Below are positions 14,654-21,691 of a stretch of DNA of 21,697 nucleotides, piece by piece. Under the pieces are notes generated by a model. The model was not told the origin of the DNA and ran no database searches. It saw only the letters and a list, made by a program, of their open reading frames with translations. The translations under genes were made by a program, and so were the position numbers. The first letter of the stretch is position 1, and each line of letters starts with the position of its first letter. This stretch comes from an uncultured Lachnospiraceae bacterium (lineage in GTDB: Bacteria; Bacillota; Clostridia; Lachnospirales; Lachnospiraceae): the NCBI GenBank assembly GCA_910587305.1, contig CAJUKV010000053.1, forward strand, positions 1 to 21,697. Reading direction: 5' to 3'.

Positions 14654-14930
14654 GGTCTCTTACAATCCTGACAGCCTTATTGCTATTTTATGACGGACGG
14701 ATGATTTTATTGCAGGTTTTACACAAAATGGTAAATGGAGGTTTCGGTTTATTCACGCGGGCAATATGCTGCAAATCTGATGTCCTGTCAGCTTTTGTGG
14801 GATTTTTGACCGGAGCCGGAGGGAAAATAAAAAAGAGACGATGATGAAAATCAACTCTCTTTCACATGACAGTTTTCTATATTTTTATATGATAAATTGT
14901 TATTTGTTGTCCACGTTCATAAATGAGCAT

Positions 14931-14944
14931 ATAACGTACGTTAT
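14931..14944. promoter_or_regulatory. Perfect 14-bp palindrome, possible operator
   Basis: ATAACGTACGTTAT is its own reverse complement with no spacer. It lies in the control region between the LSR-2 unit and helD, where a dimeric regulator could act on either promoter. No matching regulator gene is present in element 2, so the protein that binds it, if any, is unknown. Confidence 0.4.
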
Positions 14945-15083
14945 TTCGTATATAAAAGTATTGTTTTTGAAATATATTTTTTGGAACTACTACAGTATCT
15001 ACTTTACCACATTTTAAAATTAAAGTCTAGTAATTTTTTCATTTTCAGATAGAATGAAATAACAGCGAATAAAGTAACAGTTT

Positions 15084-15107
15084 GTAACTTTTCATGGCTC
15101 AGGAATG
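15084..15107. repeat. Dispersed intergenic repeat, copy B
   Basis: This segment contains TTTTCATGGCTCAGGAATG and matches 19 of 24 positions of the copy at 9999-10022. It is preceded by GTAACAGTTTGTAAC, two GTAAC units. It lies about 85 bp upstream of the helD start. Confidence 0.45.
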
Positions 15108-15192
15108 CGAGCGCGATTCGTATTTTGTGGGAATATGATTTTGCAGTTTTGCTCTGTAGCAGCTAGACGCGGGAAAGTGGAAAGGAGAGGGC

Positions 15193-18100
15193 ATGGGCGC
15201 GCAAAAAGATGTGACAATTAAGGGAACAAGCCACAGTGAGGAAGAAGCTTACTTAAAGAGGACGCTTGAGGTGGTAAAGGCCAATGTGAAAAATTATGAG
15301 GATGATGTGGCGAAGATGCAGGAAGAAATTGACGAGATGCTGGATCATTATCATGACAATGACACGGAAGTCTACACCCTTTTGAGCAATACGATTACCA
15401 TGCGGGACAACATGGCGCATGCTCTGCGCCGGAACCTGAAAGCTCTTAAGAAGCCTTACTTTGGCAGAATCGTATTTTATGACGAGAGTTTTCGAAAGGA
15501 AGAATCTCTCTATATCGGACGGGGCGGCATTGCATTAGATACCACTCATCAGATGGTGGTGGACTGGCGTGCGCCGGTGGCAACAGCCTATTACGAAAAC
15601 GGGCTTGGAAAGTGCAGCTACCGTGCGCCGGACGGCAAGGAGCTGCCCATTGATTTGAAGCTGAAAAGAACCTACGAAATTGAGGGCGATAAGCTTTTAG
15701 ACTATTTTGACACGGAAGTGATTGCAAATGACGAGCTTTTGACAAAATATCTGGCCAAAAACAAGCAGGCGGTGCTTGGAGAAATTATTGCAACGATTCA
15801 AAAGGAACAAAATGAGGTTATCCGAAAATCGCCTTTTCATAACATCATTGTGCAGGGGGTGGCCGGTTCCGGAAAAACTACGGTTGCCATGCACAGAATT
15901 TCATATATTCTTTACAATTATGCCCAGCGTTTTCGACCCGATGATTTTTATATTGTGGGGAGCAACCGTATCCTTCTGGAATATATTACGGGGGTTTTGC
16001 CGGATTTGGATGTGTATGGCATCAGGCAGATGACCATGGAGCAGCTTTTCGTGCGGCTTTTGTATGAGGATTGGGATGAGAAAAGGTATCAGATTCAGGA
16101 AAATGTGCAGGATAGCAAAGGGGTAAATACCCGGGGCGGTATACGTGGAACCGGGTTTTGGTTTCGGGAACTGGAAACATTCTGCGCGGCGCTGGAAAAA
16201 GAGTATATTTGCGAGAAAAGTATTTTTTTAAATCCAAGACAGTTTGTGGAAGGCATAAGAGACGGCGTTGCAGGTGTGTTTGACGACACAATCAAGGATT
16301 TCGCGCCGGGAAATACAAAGGGGCGCGTTCACAACCCAATGGTTGAAATCCTTTCCGGCGAATCCATCACAAGTTTCCTGCGTCAAAATTCCGCCCTGTC
16401 CATACAGACGAAAATCAATCTTTTGAATGAAAGACTTCTTATTAAAATAAAGGATGAATTTTTAAAAAGCGGTATCCGCTATACGGAAAAGGAGCAAAAG
16501 GCGATTTTAAAGGCTTACCGCGGGCGTTTCGGAAAAAGGGTTTGGAAGCGTTCTATTTATGATTTGTACCGGGACTTTTTAACGCAGCAGCAGAAAAAAG
16601 GATATGATGTGGAACTTCCGGCTTTAGAATTTGATGTGTATGACCTGGCGGCCCTTGCTTACCTTTATAAGAGGGTGAAGGAGACGGAGGTAATCAGTGA
16701 GGCCCACCACGTGGTAATTGATGAAGCCCAGGACTTCGGTATGATGGCTTATGAGGCACTGAATTTTTGTATCAAGGACTGCACCTACACTATCATGGGG
16801 GACGTTTCCCAGAACATTCATTTTGGCTATGGGCTAAACGACTGGGAGGAGCTAAAGGAGCTTTTGTTAGAGGGCGGCAGTGGGTTTGAGGTGTTAAAAA
16901 AGAGCTACCGGAATACGGTGGAAATTTCGGAATTTGCCATGAAAATCCTGGGGCACGGGAGCTTCACCTCCTACCCGGCGGAGCCCATCATCCGCCATGG
17001 AGATCCGGTGCAGGTAAAAGAAGTGGCGAAAGAAGCGCTCATAAGGGAGGCGGCGGCCTTGTGCAAAAGCTGGCAGGAAAAGGGATATGGGACTATCGCG
17101 GTAATCTGCCGGAGTATAAGGCAGGCAAAGGAGAGGGCAAAGCAGCTTTCAAAAATACTTCCGGTATCTGACGGCAGTCAGGAAAAAGCCGTATTTTCGG
17201 AAGGGATTATGGTGCTTCCCGTTGCCTATACAAAGGGACTTGAATTTGATGCGGTGCTTATTTTGGATCCGGACAGGGAGGACTACCCCGCGGACGACGG
17301 GCACGCAAGGCTTTTGTATGTGGCGGCAACAAGAGCACTTCATGAGCTGTGCGTGCTTTATAATGGGAATCTGACAGGTTTGATTGCAGACCCGGTGCCG
17401 GAGAAGAATAAGGAAAATGTGAGGAAAAGGATTTCCGTGATTGAAAAGCGGCCGGAAAGGGCAATACCGGGAGCGGATAGGAAGCCTGCTACAGGAAAGG
17501 CAGCTACAGGGAGGCCTTTTTCAGAGAAATCTTCCGCCGCTTCAAAGCCAACTGCCGCTTTGGGAGCCGCTGATGCTTCAAAGCCTTATGCTGTTTCGAA
17601 GCCATCCACTCCTTCAAAGCCAACTGCCGCTCCAAGGCTTTCCGCTACTTCAGGAGCCGCTGATGCCTTAAAACCTGACGCTGCTTTGAGGAACGCGGAT
17701 ATTTCAAAGCCCTCTGTTACTTCGAAGCCCTCCGCTTCTTTAAAGCCTTCTGCATCTTCAAAACCCACGGCCCGTCCGGAACCTGCGAAATCTCCTGAGA
17801 GGGCGGCCAGGGTTGGCGTGCCGACCATTGTCAGGGAGGATTGGCGGGAAAAATTTTATCAGAGCGGCCTGACAGATACAGCTCCAATAAAACGAAAGCC
17901 GCAGATGGGGCCTATTTTTGGAGATATGCCCTCCACGGAGAAATTAAGGCCCATGGGGCACGCTAAAATCGACCTCTCCGTCAAATGGGTAAAAAGGGAA
18001 AAGAACGGTTTGTATTTGCAGAGCAGATATGGGGTTCTGCGCATTTGTCCCGTCGGAGAGGAAATTGTCCGGGTGACCTTTTGGCGGCAGGGAGCGGGGG

Positions 18101-18642
18101 ATAATCTGACGGAAGAACGACTTGCGGCGGAAAATCCCATTTTAGGAAAAGGGGAGAGTTTTTGGATGTATAAGGAATCCGGGGCCTATGTGGAACTTTT
18201 AACGGACGCGCTCTGCCTGCAGGTTGACAAAATAACCGGAGCCGTCAAATATAAAAGCCGGGAAAAAAAGCCGCTATTGTCAGAAAAAAGCGGCAGCAGA
18301 CAGGTGGATACCGGAAAGGATGGGAGCGAGCGAAGCTGGCTTTTCCTGGACATAAAAAAAGAACATTTCTATGCGCCGGGAATGGACGGGCGGGGCGGTT
18401 TGGCGTTAGACGGGACTGCCAGATACATTTCCCAGGGGAAAGTTTCTCCGGGAAAAGAAAAGGACAAAATGCCGTTTTTGCTTTCCGACAGAGGCTATGG
18501 AATTTTGGTTGCGACAAAGGAGCCTGTGATCTTCTGCAATCTTCCCGCATACGGTTCATGGCTGTGCGTGGAGGGCGAGTCGTGGATGGACTTTTATTTT
18601 CTGGTGGGAAAAAGCAGGGAGGAATACGAAAGAAACAGATAA
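15193..18642 (+). CDS. helD: HelD-like RNA polymerase-recycling helicase fused to a GH31-type N-terminal domain
   Basis: A 1149-residue protein. Residues 1-740 are HelD: an N-terminal coiled coil (about 14-75) of the kind that enters RNA polymerase, Walker A GVAGSGKT (222-229), Walker B VVIDEAQ (507-513), motif V region AYTKGLEFDAV (678-688) and motif VI YVAATRAL (709-716). HelD uses ATP to free stalled polymerase from DNA. It normally ends near here (about 770 residues in Bacillus). A long Ala/Ser/Lys/Pro linker with SKP repeats (about 750-870) follows. Residues about 925-1147 resemble the beta-sandwich preceding the GH31 alpha-glucosidase barrel: GLYLQSRYGVLRI, EHFYAPGMDGRGGLAL, PFLLSDRGYGILV, PVIFCNLPAYGSW. 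The catalytic barrel is absent, and the stop lies 2 bp from the opposing glycosyltransferase stop. RBS AAGGAGAGG supports the ATG at 15193. Confidence 0.85.
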   Translation: MGAQKDVTIKGTSHSEEEAYLKRTLEVVKANVKNYEDDVAKMQEEIDEMLDHYHDNDTEVYTLLSNTITMRDNMAHALRRNLKALKKPYFGRIVFYDESFRKEESLYIGRGGIALDTTHQMVVDWRAPVATAYYENGLGKCSYRAPDGKELPIDLKLKRTYEIEGDKLLDYFDTEVIANDELLTKYLAKNKQAVLGEIIATIQKEQNEVIRKSPFHNIIVQGVAGSGKTTVAMHRISYILYNYAQRFRPDDFYIVGSNRILLEYITGVLPDLDVYGIRQMTMEQLFVRLLYEDWDEKRYQIQENVQDSKGVNTRGGIRGTGFWFRELETFCAALEKEYICEKSIFLNPRQFVEGIRDGVAGVFDDTIKDFAPGNTKGRVHNPMVEILSGESITSFLRQNSALSIQTKINLLNERLLIKIKDEFLKSGIRYTEKEQKAILKAYRGRFGKRVWKRSIYDLYRDFLTQQQKKGYDVELPALEFDVYDLAALAYLYKRVKETEVISEAHHVVIDEAQDFGMMAYEALNFCIKDCTYTIMGDVSQNIHFGYGLNDWEELKELLLEGGSGFEVLKKSYRNTVEISEFAMKILGHGSFTSYPAEPIIRHGDPVQVKEVAKEALIREAAALCKSWQEKGYGTIAVICRSIRQAKERAKQLSKILPVSDGSQEKAVFSEGIMVLPVAYTKGLEFDAVLILDPDREDYPADDGHARLLYVAATRALHELCVLYNGNLTGLIADPVPEKNKENVRKRISVIEKRPERAIPGADRKPATGKAATGRPFSEKSSAASKPTAALGAADASKPYAVSKPSTPSKPTAAPRLSATSGAADALKPDAALRNADISKPSVTSKPSASLKPSASSKPTARPEPAKSPERAARVGVPTIVREDWREKFYQSGLTDTAPIKRKPQMGPIFGDMPSTEKLRPMGHAKIDLSVKWVKREKNGLYLQSRYGVLRICPVGEEIVRVTFWRQGAGDNLTEERLAAENPILGKGESFWMYKESGAYVELLTDALCLQVDKITGAVKYKSREKKPLLSEKSGSRQVDTGKDGSERSWLFLDIKKEHFYAPGMDGRGGLALDGTARYISQGKVSPGKEKDKMPFLLSDRGYGILVATKEPVIFCNLPAYGSWLCVEGESWMDFYFLVGKSREEYERNR

Positions 18643-18644
18643 AA

Positions 18645-19832
18645 TTAAGGATTGCGGCTTTGGCATACCTGCAAAATTTTTCCCGCGGCCCCTTTTGCCC
18701 CCGCACATTTTTGAAATCCGGCGGAAAGGGCTTTGGCATGATTTTTGTAAGCAGGATTGCCGGCAAGTTCGCGGACGGAATGAAGGAGCGCATGGGCGGA
18801 GGGGCGCTTTTTGACCACGATACCGGCGCTAAGCTGAGCCACGCGCCGGGCCACGCCGCCCTGTTCCGAGGTCTGGGGCAACATAATCAGAGGAACGCCA
18901 AAATACAGGCTTTCGCTGACGCTGTTCATCCCACAGTGGGAAATGAATACATCCGCCTTTTTTAAAACGGCGATTTGGTCAACCTGAGAATACACGGAAA
19001 TATTCTCCGGCAGCGTTCCCAGCCGCTTTATGTCAACCAGACTCCCTACGGACAAAATAAGCTGATAATCCGTTGCTTTAAAAGCGGAAATACATTTATT
19101 ATAAAGAGGCAGCATATCATTGTTGACGGTTCCCATGGACATATAGACAAGGATTTCTTTCTTTTTTTCCACATGCGAATTTGAAGGGCGGATGGAAGGC
19201 CCCACAAAAGCGTACTTTTCGGAAAAAGTGTCGGCGCAGGGCTGAAACTCCGGGGAGGTGTAGACAATGGTATGGGTGTTCTCGTCACTTTGCATGATAT
19301 CCAGCACATTTTTAAATGGATATCCATTTTCCTGCAGACGCCTGATCTGCCGGTTTACTTTGGGCATGGCAAGAACCATGGAAAGCATATCTTTCAGGCT
19401 CTGCTTCATAATCCGGGCCGAATATTTGTTGAAAGCAAAGGTGGTGGTGGAGCAGACAAAAGGGATGCCAAGCTTTACGGCAATTGCTTTTCCCCAGACA
19501 GCCATGGAATCCGCTACGATACAGTCGGGCTTTAGCTGTTCCATATGCCCGCATACCACGTCGCCCAGCGCGAGCGTGGTTTCCACCAGAATCTTAATGG
19601 AAAAAGCCATATTTTTGCCAATCTTTGTTGCATCTTTCGGGGAAAGCTTTTGCTGGGTATCATAAGCGTCGCAGGAAACAAAGGTTGCTCCGGCAGATTC
19701 AATTTTTTCCTTTAAAAGGTCATAGGAGTAATACCATACCTGATGCCCCATTGAAATCAATTCACGGACGACCCCTAAAGTGGGATTGGTATGCCCCTGG
19801 GCAGGGATACAAAAGAAAACAATTTTACTCAT
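18645..19832 (-). CDS. MGT-family (macrolide-type) UDP-glycosyltransferase
   Basis: A 395-residue GT1-family, GT-B-fold enzyme that moves a sugar from a UDP donor to a small acceptor. The N-terminal domain opens with MSKIVFFCIPAQGHTNPTLG, whose HTNP is the usual acceptor-side motif. The C-terminal donor site is ISHCGMNSVSESLYFGVPLIMLP, the UGT signature around residues 300-325, followed by QTSEQ. Length and motifs fit the MGT group that inactivates macrolides, but related enzymes act on other natural products, so the substrate is open. The ATG at 19832 is chosen over the frame start at 19871 because GAGGAAA precedes it and MSKIVFF is the family start. It has its own promoter (20031-20059) and a ~190-nt leader with a terminator-like hairpin. 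Confidence 0.9.
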   Translation of the reverse strand: MSKIVFFCIPAQGHTNPTLGVVRELISMGHQVWYYSYDLLKEKIESAGATFVSCDAYDTQQKLSPKDATKIGKNMAFSIKILVETTLALGDVVCGHMEQLKPDCIVADSMAVWGKAIAVKLGIPFVCSTTTFAFNKYSARIMKQSLKDMLSMVLAMPKVNRQIRRLQENGYPFKNVLDIMQSDENTHTIVYTSPEFQPCADTFSEKYAFVGPSIRPSNSHVEKKKEILVYMSMGTVNNDMLPLYNKCISAFKATDYQLILSVGSLVDIKRLGTLPENISVYSQVDQIAVLKKADVFISHCGMNSVSESLYFGVPLIMLPQTSEQGGVARRVAQLSAGIVVKKRPSAHALLHSVRELAGNPAYKNHAKALSAGFQKCAGAKGAAGKILQVCQSRNP

Positions 19833-19928
19833 GGCTTTCCTCATTTCTGCAAGTCGAATTTTGTTCCTCATCCATTTCTGAAAAAATCATGGAGAAATAT
19901 TTATTCTCTTGTGTTACACAGTTTTTAA

Positions 19929-19970
19929 GGGAAAAGGAAAATAGCCGCCACTATTCGCACTAGTGACGGC
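19929..19970 (-). terminator. Leader hairpin with T-rich tail before the glycosyltransferase gene
   Basis: On the minus strand GCCGTCACTA and TAGTGGCGGC (19970-19944) form a 10-bp stem with one G-U pair, followed by TATTTTCCTTTT. It lies about 55 bases after the predicted start and about 110 bases before the ATG, so it would act as an attenuator. An earlier stem GGG-AGCC/GGCT-CCC (20023-19999) shares the GGCTA motif with it and could offer alternative pairing. Confidence 0.55.
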
Positions 19971-20030
19971 CTGATGTAAATTAGGTTTTTGCTGTTGAGG
20001 GTAGCCGCTTCTATGGCTTTCCCTGTTTTT

Positions 20031-20059
20031 AATATAGCATATCCGGCAAAAGGATTCAA
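20031..20059 (-). promoter_or_regulatory. Minus-strand promoter of the glycosyltransferase gene
   Basis: -35 TTGAAT (20059-20054), 17-bp spacer, -10 TATATT (20036-20031) with an extended TGC immediately before it. It lies about 45 bp inside the right end of element 2, so the cargo gene carries its own promoter. Confidence 0.75.
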
Positions 20060-20100
20060 GAGGGCGCGTTGAAGGAATTTATTACATTGTTTGGCAGCGG

Positions 20101-20107
20101 CCACCTG
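20101..20107. repeat. Right att core of element 2 (CCACCTG)
   Basis: Second copy of the repeat at 12425-12431. Element arm 20082-20100 (TTACATTGTTTGGCAGCGG) lies to the left; lipoprotein coding DNA lies to the right. Confidence 0.8.
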
Positions 20108-20582
20108 CCCGACCGCCAAGCACATTGGAGCCGATTATCATATCCCAGCTGAAATTTTCTATAGGCTGGCGCGAGACAAGGAAGTTCCCGGCACGCTGTG
20201 TAAGCTGTGCAAAGTTGACCACATAATCCTGTGTATCCCCGGCATAAGTATAAATGGTAGATTCGCTTCCCATAAAACCGATATCCGCTTCATTTGTAAG
20301 CACGGCAGTCATAGTTTTGTCTGCGCCAAAGCCTGTTACAAGGGTAAGGTCAATCCCCTCTTCTTCAAAGTAGCCTTCCTCAATAGCGACATACATGGGC
20401 GCATAAAAGATGGAATGAGCAACTTCATTTAAGGTAACTTCTTTGGAAGACGCACCGTCTTTAGAGGGATTATCACCCTTACTTCCACATCCGGCTAAGG
20501 ACCCGATGAGCAGAAGCAGGGCAAGGATGAGCCCCGCTGATTTTTTGAACAGGCGGACAGTTTTCATTGGCTTTTCTTTCAT
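20101..20582 (-). pseudogene. ABC transporter substrate-binding lipoprotein, N-terminal fragment (piece 1 of 3)
   Basis: Translation starts at ATG 20582, set by GGAGG at 20588-20592; the longer frame to 20786 only runs through tandem repeats. Residues 1-32 are a lipoprotein signal (basic lead, hydrophobic core, lipobox LAGC with C32). The mature part begins with a Ser/Asp linker, then VTLNEVAHSIFYAPMYVAIEEGYFEEEGI and GSESTIYTYAGD, typical of NMT1/SsuA-like solute-binding proteins for aliphatic sulfonates, pyrimidine precursors or similar ligands. At the att core the frame leaves host sequence after GGRAGG, adds RCQTM from element DNA and stops at 20082. The product now would be a truncated lipoprotein of 165 residues lacking the second lobe. 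The permease and ATPase genes are not in the window. Confidence 0.9.
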
Positions 20583-20635
20583 AATAACCTCCATTTCTTC
20601 ATTGAAAACCTGACAGACCGGTCTTTTTGACACGG

Positions 20636-20789
20636 CAGTTAATAAGCTGGCCTGCGTGATGCGGCAGCATTTGACAGTTGACAAGCTGGCCCGCGAAGCG
20701 CGGTGATTTTGGCAGTCAATAAACTGACTTGCGAATCCCGGCAGCATTTGACAGTCAATAAGCTGACTCGCGAAGCGTGACAGCATTGA
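20636..20789. repeat. Four tandem 38-39 bp imperfect repeats
   Basis: Units start at 20636, 20675, 20713 and 20752. Each begins CAGTYRAYAA-CTG, contains a GCG-rich centre and ends near GCAGCATTTGA (less well in the second unit). Within units CAGTCA and TGACT can pair. The array ends about 45 bp upstream of the lipoprotein ribosome site, so it lies in the leader or promoter region and could vary in copy number. There are no unique spacers, so it is not a CRISPR array. Confidence 0.75.
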
Positions 20790-20860
20790 TATGTTATCAT
20801 ATGTAAAAAGTCAGAAAAGTCGCCTGTCCTCAAAAAATTGAAAAGTATCTTTGCGACGGC

Positions 20861-21691
20861 TTATTCGCCTTCAATTAGTCCCAGAATCCACTCAACCCAA
20901 CCTCTAATTGTTGAGGCTCGGCGTTTGAAAGTTTCGGGAGATCCAACATTGTAAACGCCACAATTTTGCATAATTTGTACGATCATATTTCTGCTTGGCA
21001 TTTCACCGCACCGAAGATGAATTTTCAGTGTTTCATTAAATGCTCTATGGCGAAGAATGGCTGTAGCGATTGCAATTTGCCGTTCCCGGTAAGGCATTTT
21101 CATTACACGGTGACCCGCACCGGACAGAGAAAAATAGACAAAACCGTCTGAACGCCTTTCGCCTTTCTCTATAAAGCCGAGGTAATGACCGGCAGTAGTA
21201 TAATAGTTTGTCTGCCTCTCTCTGAAAATGTACCTGTTTGTGATATCCTGTTTTGTCATATCTCTTTCTGACAACATTTCCATCAGGTTGACAATTCTTT
21301 TCATGCTGTCGGCTTGAGGGAAAGCTACTTCCGCCTCCGAACAGATTGGCGTGTTCTCAACAATAGCTTGTATGTCGGCAAGCGTAATTTCCGGGGAAAG
21401 AATATAATTCTTTTGTTTTACAAGCGACAAAGAATTATAATTTTGCGGATCGGTGAATTCATATTGATACAAATAGAATACACCGTTTGAAAAAACAAGA
21501 AATATTGGTTTGATTTTCTTTGTGACACGGTCGCACCATGCCCGGTAAGGATAGTAAAGCTGCCGCACCAAAAAATCATTTGATATATCGCGTTTCGCCT
21601 CAAATAATGCAAGACAGCTGCGGCCTTCGTATGCCGCATCAATCTCGATTGTGATTTGATGATTTTTAAGGGAAACATTAGCTGTTATATT
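20861..21691 (-). CDS. Type II restriction endonuclease-like protein, 3' part
   Basis: An open frame of 276 codons with no ATG near its start. Its N-terminal stretch ITIEIDAAYEGRSCLALFEAK gives a PD-(D/E)XK nuclease pattern (D then E-x-K), followed by NDFLVRQLYYPYRAW, which recurs in type II restriction enzymes of this kind. The C-terminal half (about 145-276) holds a winged-helix-like part: MTKQDITNRYIFRERQTNYYTTAGHYLGFIEKG, then a strand pair, quoted in part. Two in-frame TAA codons at 21692-21697 end the frame at the window edge, so either the gene carries a frameshift or stop there, or the N-terminal region is lost. A TTG at 21571 is a poor start because it lies after the catalytic motif. 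A partner methyltransferase, if present, is outside the window. Confidence 0.6.
   Translation of the reverse strand, partial: NITANVSLKNHQITIEIDAAYEGRSCLALFEAKRDISNDFLVRQLYYPYRAWCDRVTKKIKPIFLVFSNGVFYLYQYEFTDPQNYNSLSLVKQKNYILSPEITLADIQAIVENTPICSEAEVAFPQADSMKRIVNLMEMLSERDMTKQDITNRYIFRERQTNYYTTAGHYLGFIEKGERRSDGFVYFSLSGAGHRVMKMPYRERQIAIATAILRHRAFNETLKIHLRCGEMPSRNMIVQIMQNCGVYNVGSPETFKRRASTIRGWVEWILGLIEGE

Larger units (their letters stand above)
14654..15192. other. 539-bp intergenic control region between LSR-2 and helD genes
   Basis: Divergent promoters are expected here. Visible structure: a weak stem AAAGAGA/TCTCTTT (14832-14862), a perfect 14-bp palindrome ATAACGTACGTTAT (14931-14944), AT-rich DNA at 14945-15060, and copy B of a dispersed repeat (15084-15107). 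A possible minus-strand promoter, TAGACT-17-TAAAGT, lies near 15002-15030. The helD ribosome site AAGGAGAGG is at 15182-15190. No coding region is supported. Confidence 0.5.
12425..20107. mobile_element. Integrated element 2 (~7.68 kb), LSR-encoded, inserted in the same lipoprotein gene
   Basis: The unit is bounded by CCACCTG at 12425-12431 and 20101-20107, with one gene's reading frame on both sides. Removal of 7676 bp rejoins GGRAG-G and GMPEM codons without any change. Cargo is LSR-2, a 62-residue ORF, a HelD helicase fused to a GH31-type N-domain, and an MGT-type glycosyltransferase. The recombinase stop lies 117 bp from the left core, as in element 1. No relaxase or conjugation genes are seen. 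The two cargo genes could both affect antibiotic tolerance (inference). Confidence 0.85.

Noticed and set aside
18000..18642. Functional GH31 glycosidase
   Set aside because: Only the N-terminal beta-sandwich is present. The catalytic barrel with its Asp nucleophile is missing, so no hydrolase activity is claimed.
19944..20024. Known riboswitch class (for example preQ1-I) in the glycosyltransferase leader
   Set aside because: An A-rich stretch follows a small stem, but the conserved loop and tail bases of preQ1-I are not present, nor does the gene fit.
5347..20107. A single 14.7-kb element instead of two
   Set aside because: The 129-bp host coding island at 12296-12424 lies between two different pairs of direct repeats, and each half has its own integrase at the matching end.
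5347..20107. Conjugation or replication module
   Set aside because: No relaxase, coupling protein, secretion or replication initiator sequence was found in either element; oriT could not be judged by eye.
20582..20786. Longer N-terminal start for the lipoprotein (ATG at 20786)
   Set aside because: The extra codons only translate the tandem repeats, and a strong GGAGG sits right before the ATG at 20582, which is followed by a normal lipoprotein signal.
20636..20789. CRISPR array
   Set aside because: The units follow each other directly, are imperfect, and have no unique spacers or cas genes nearby.
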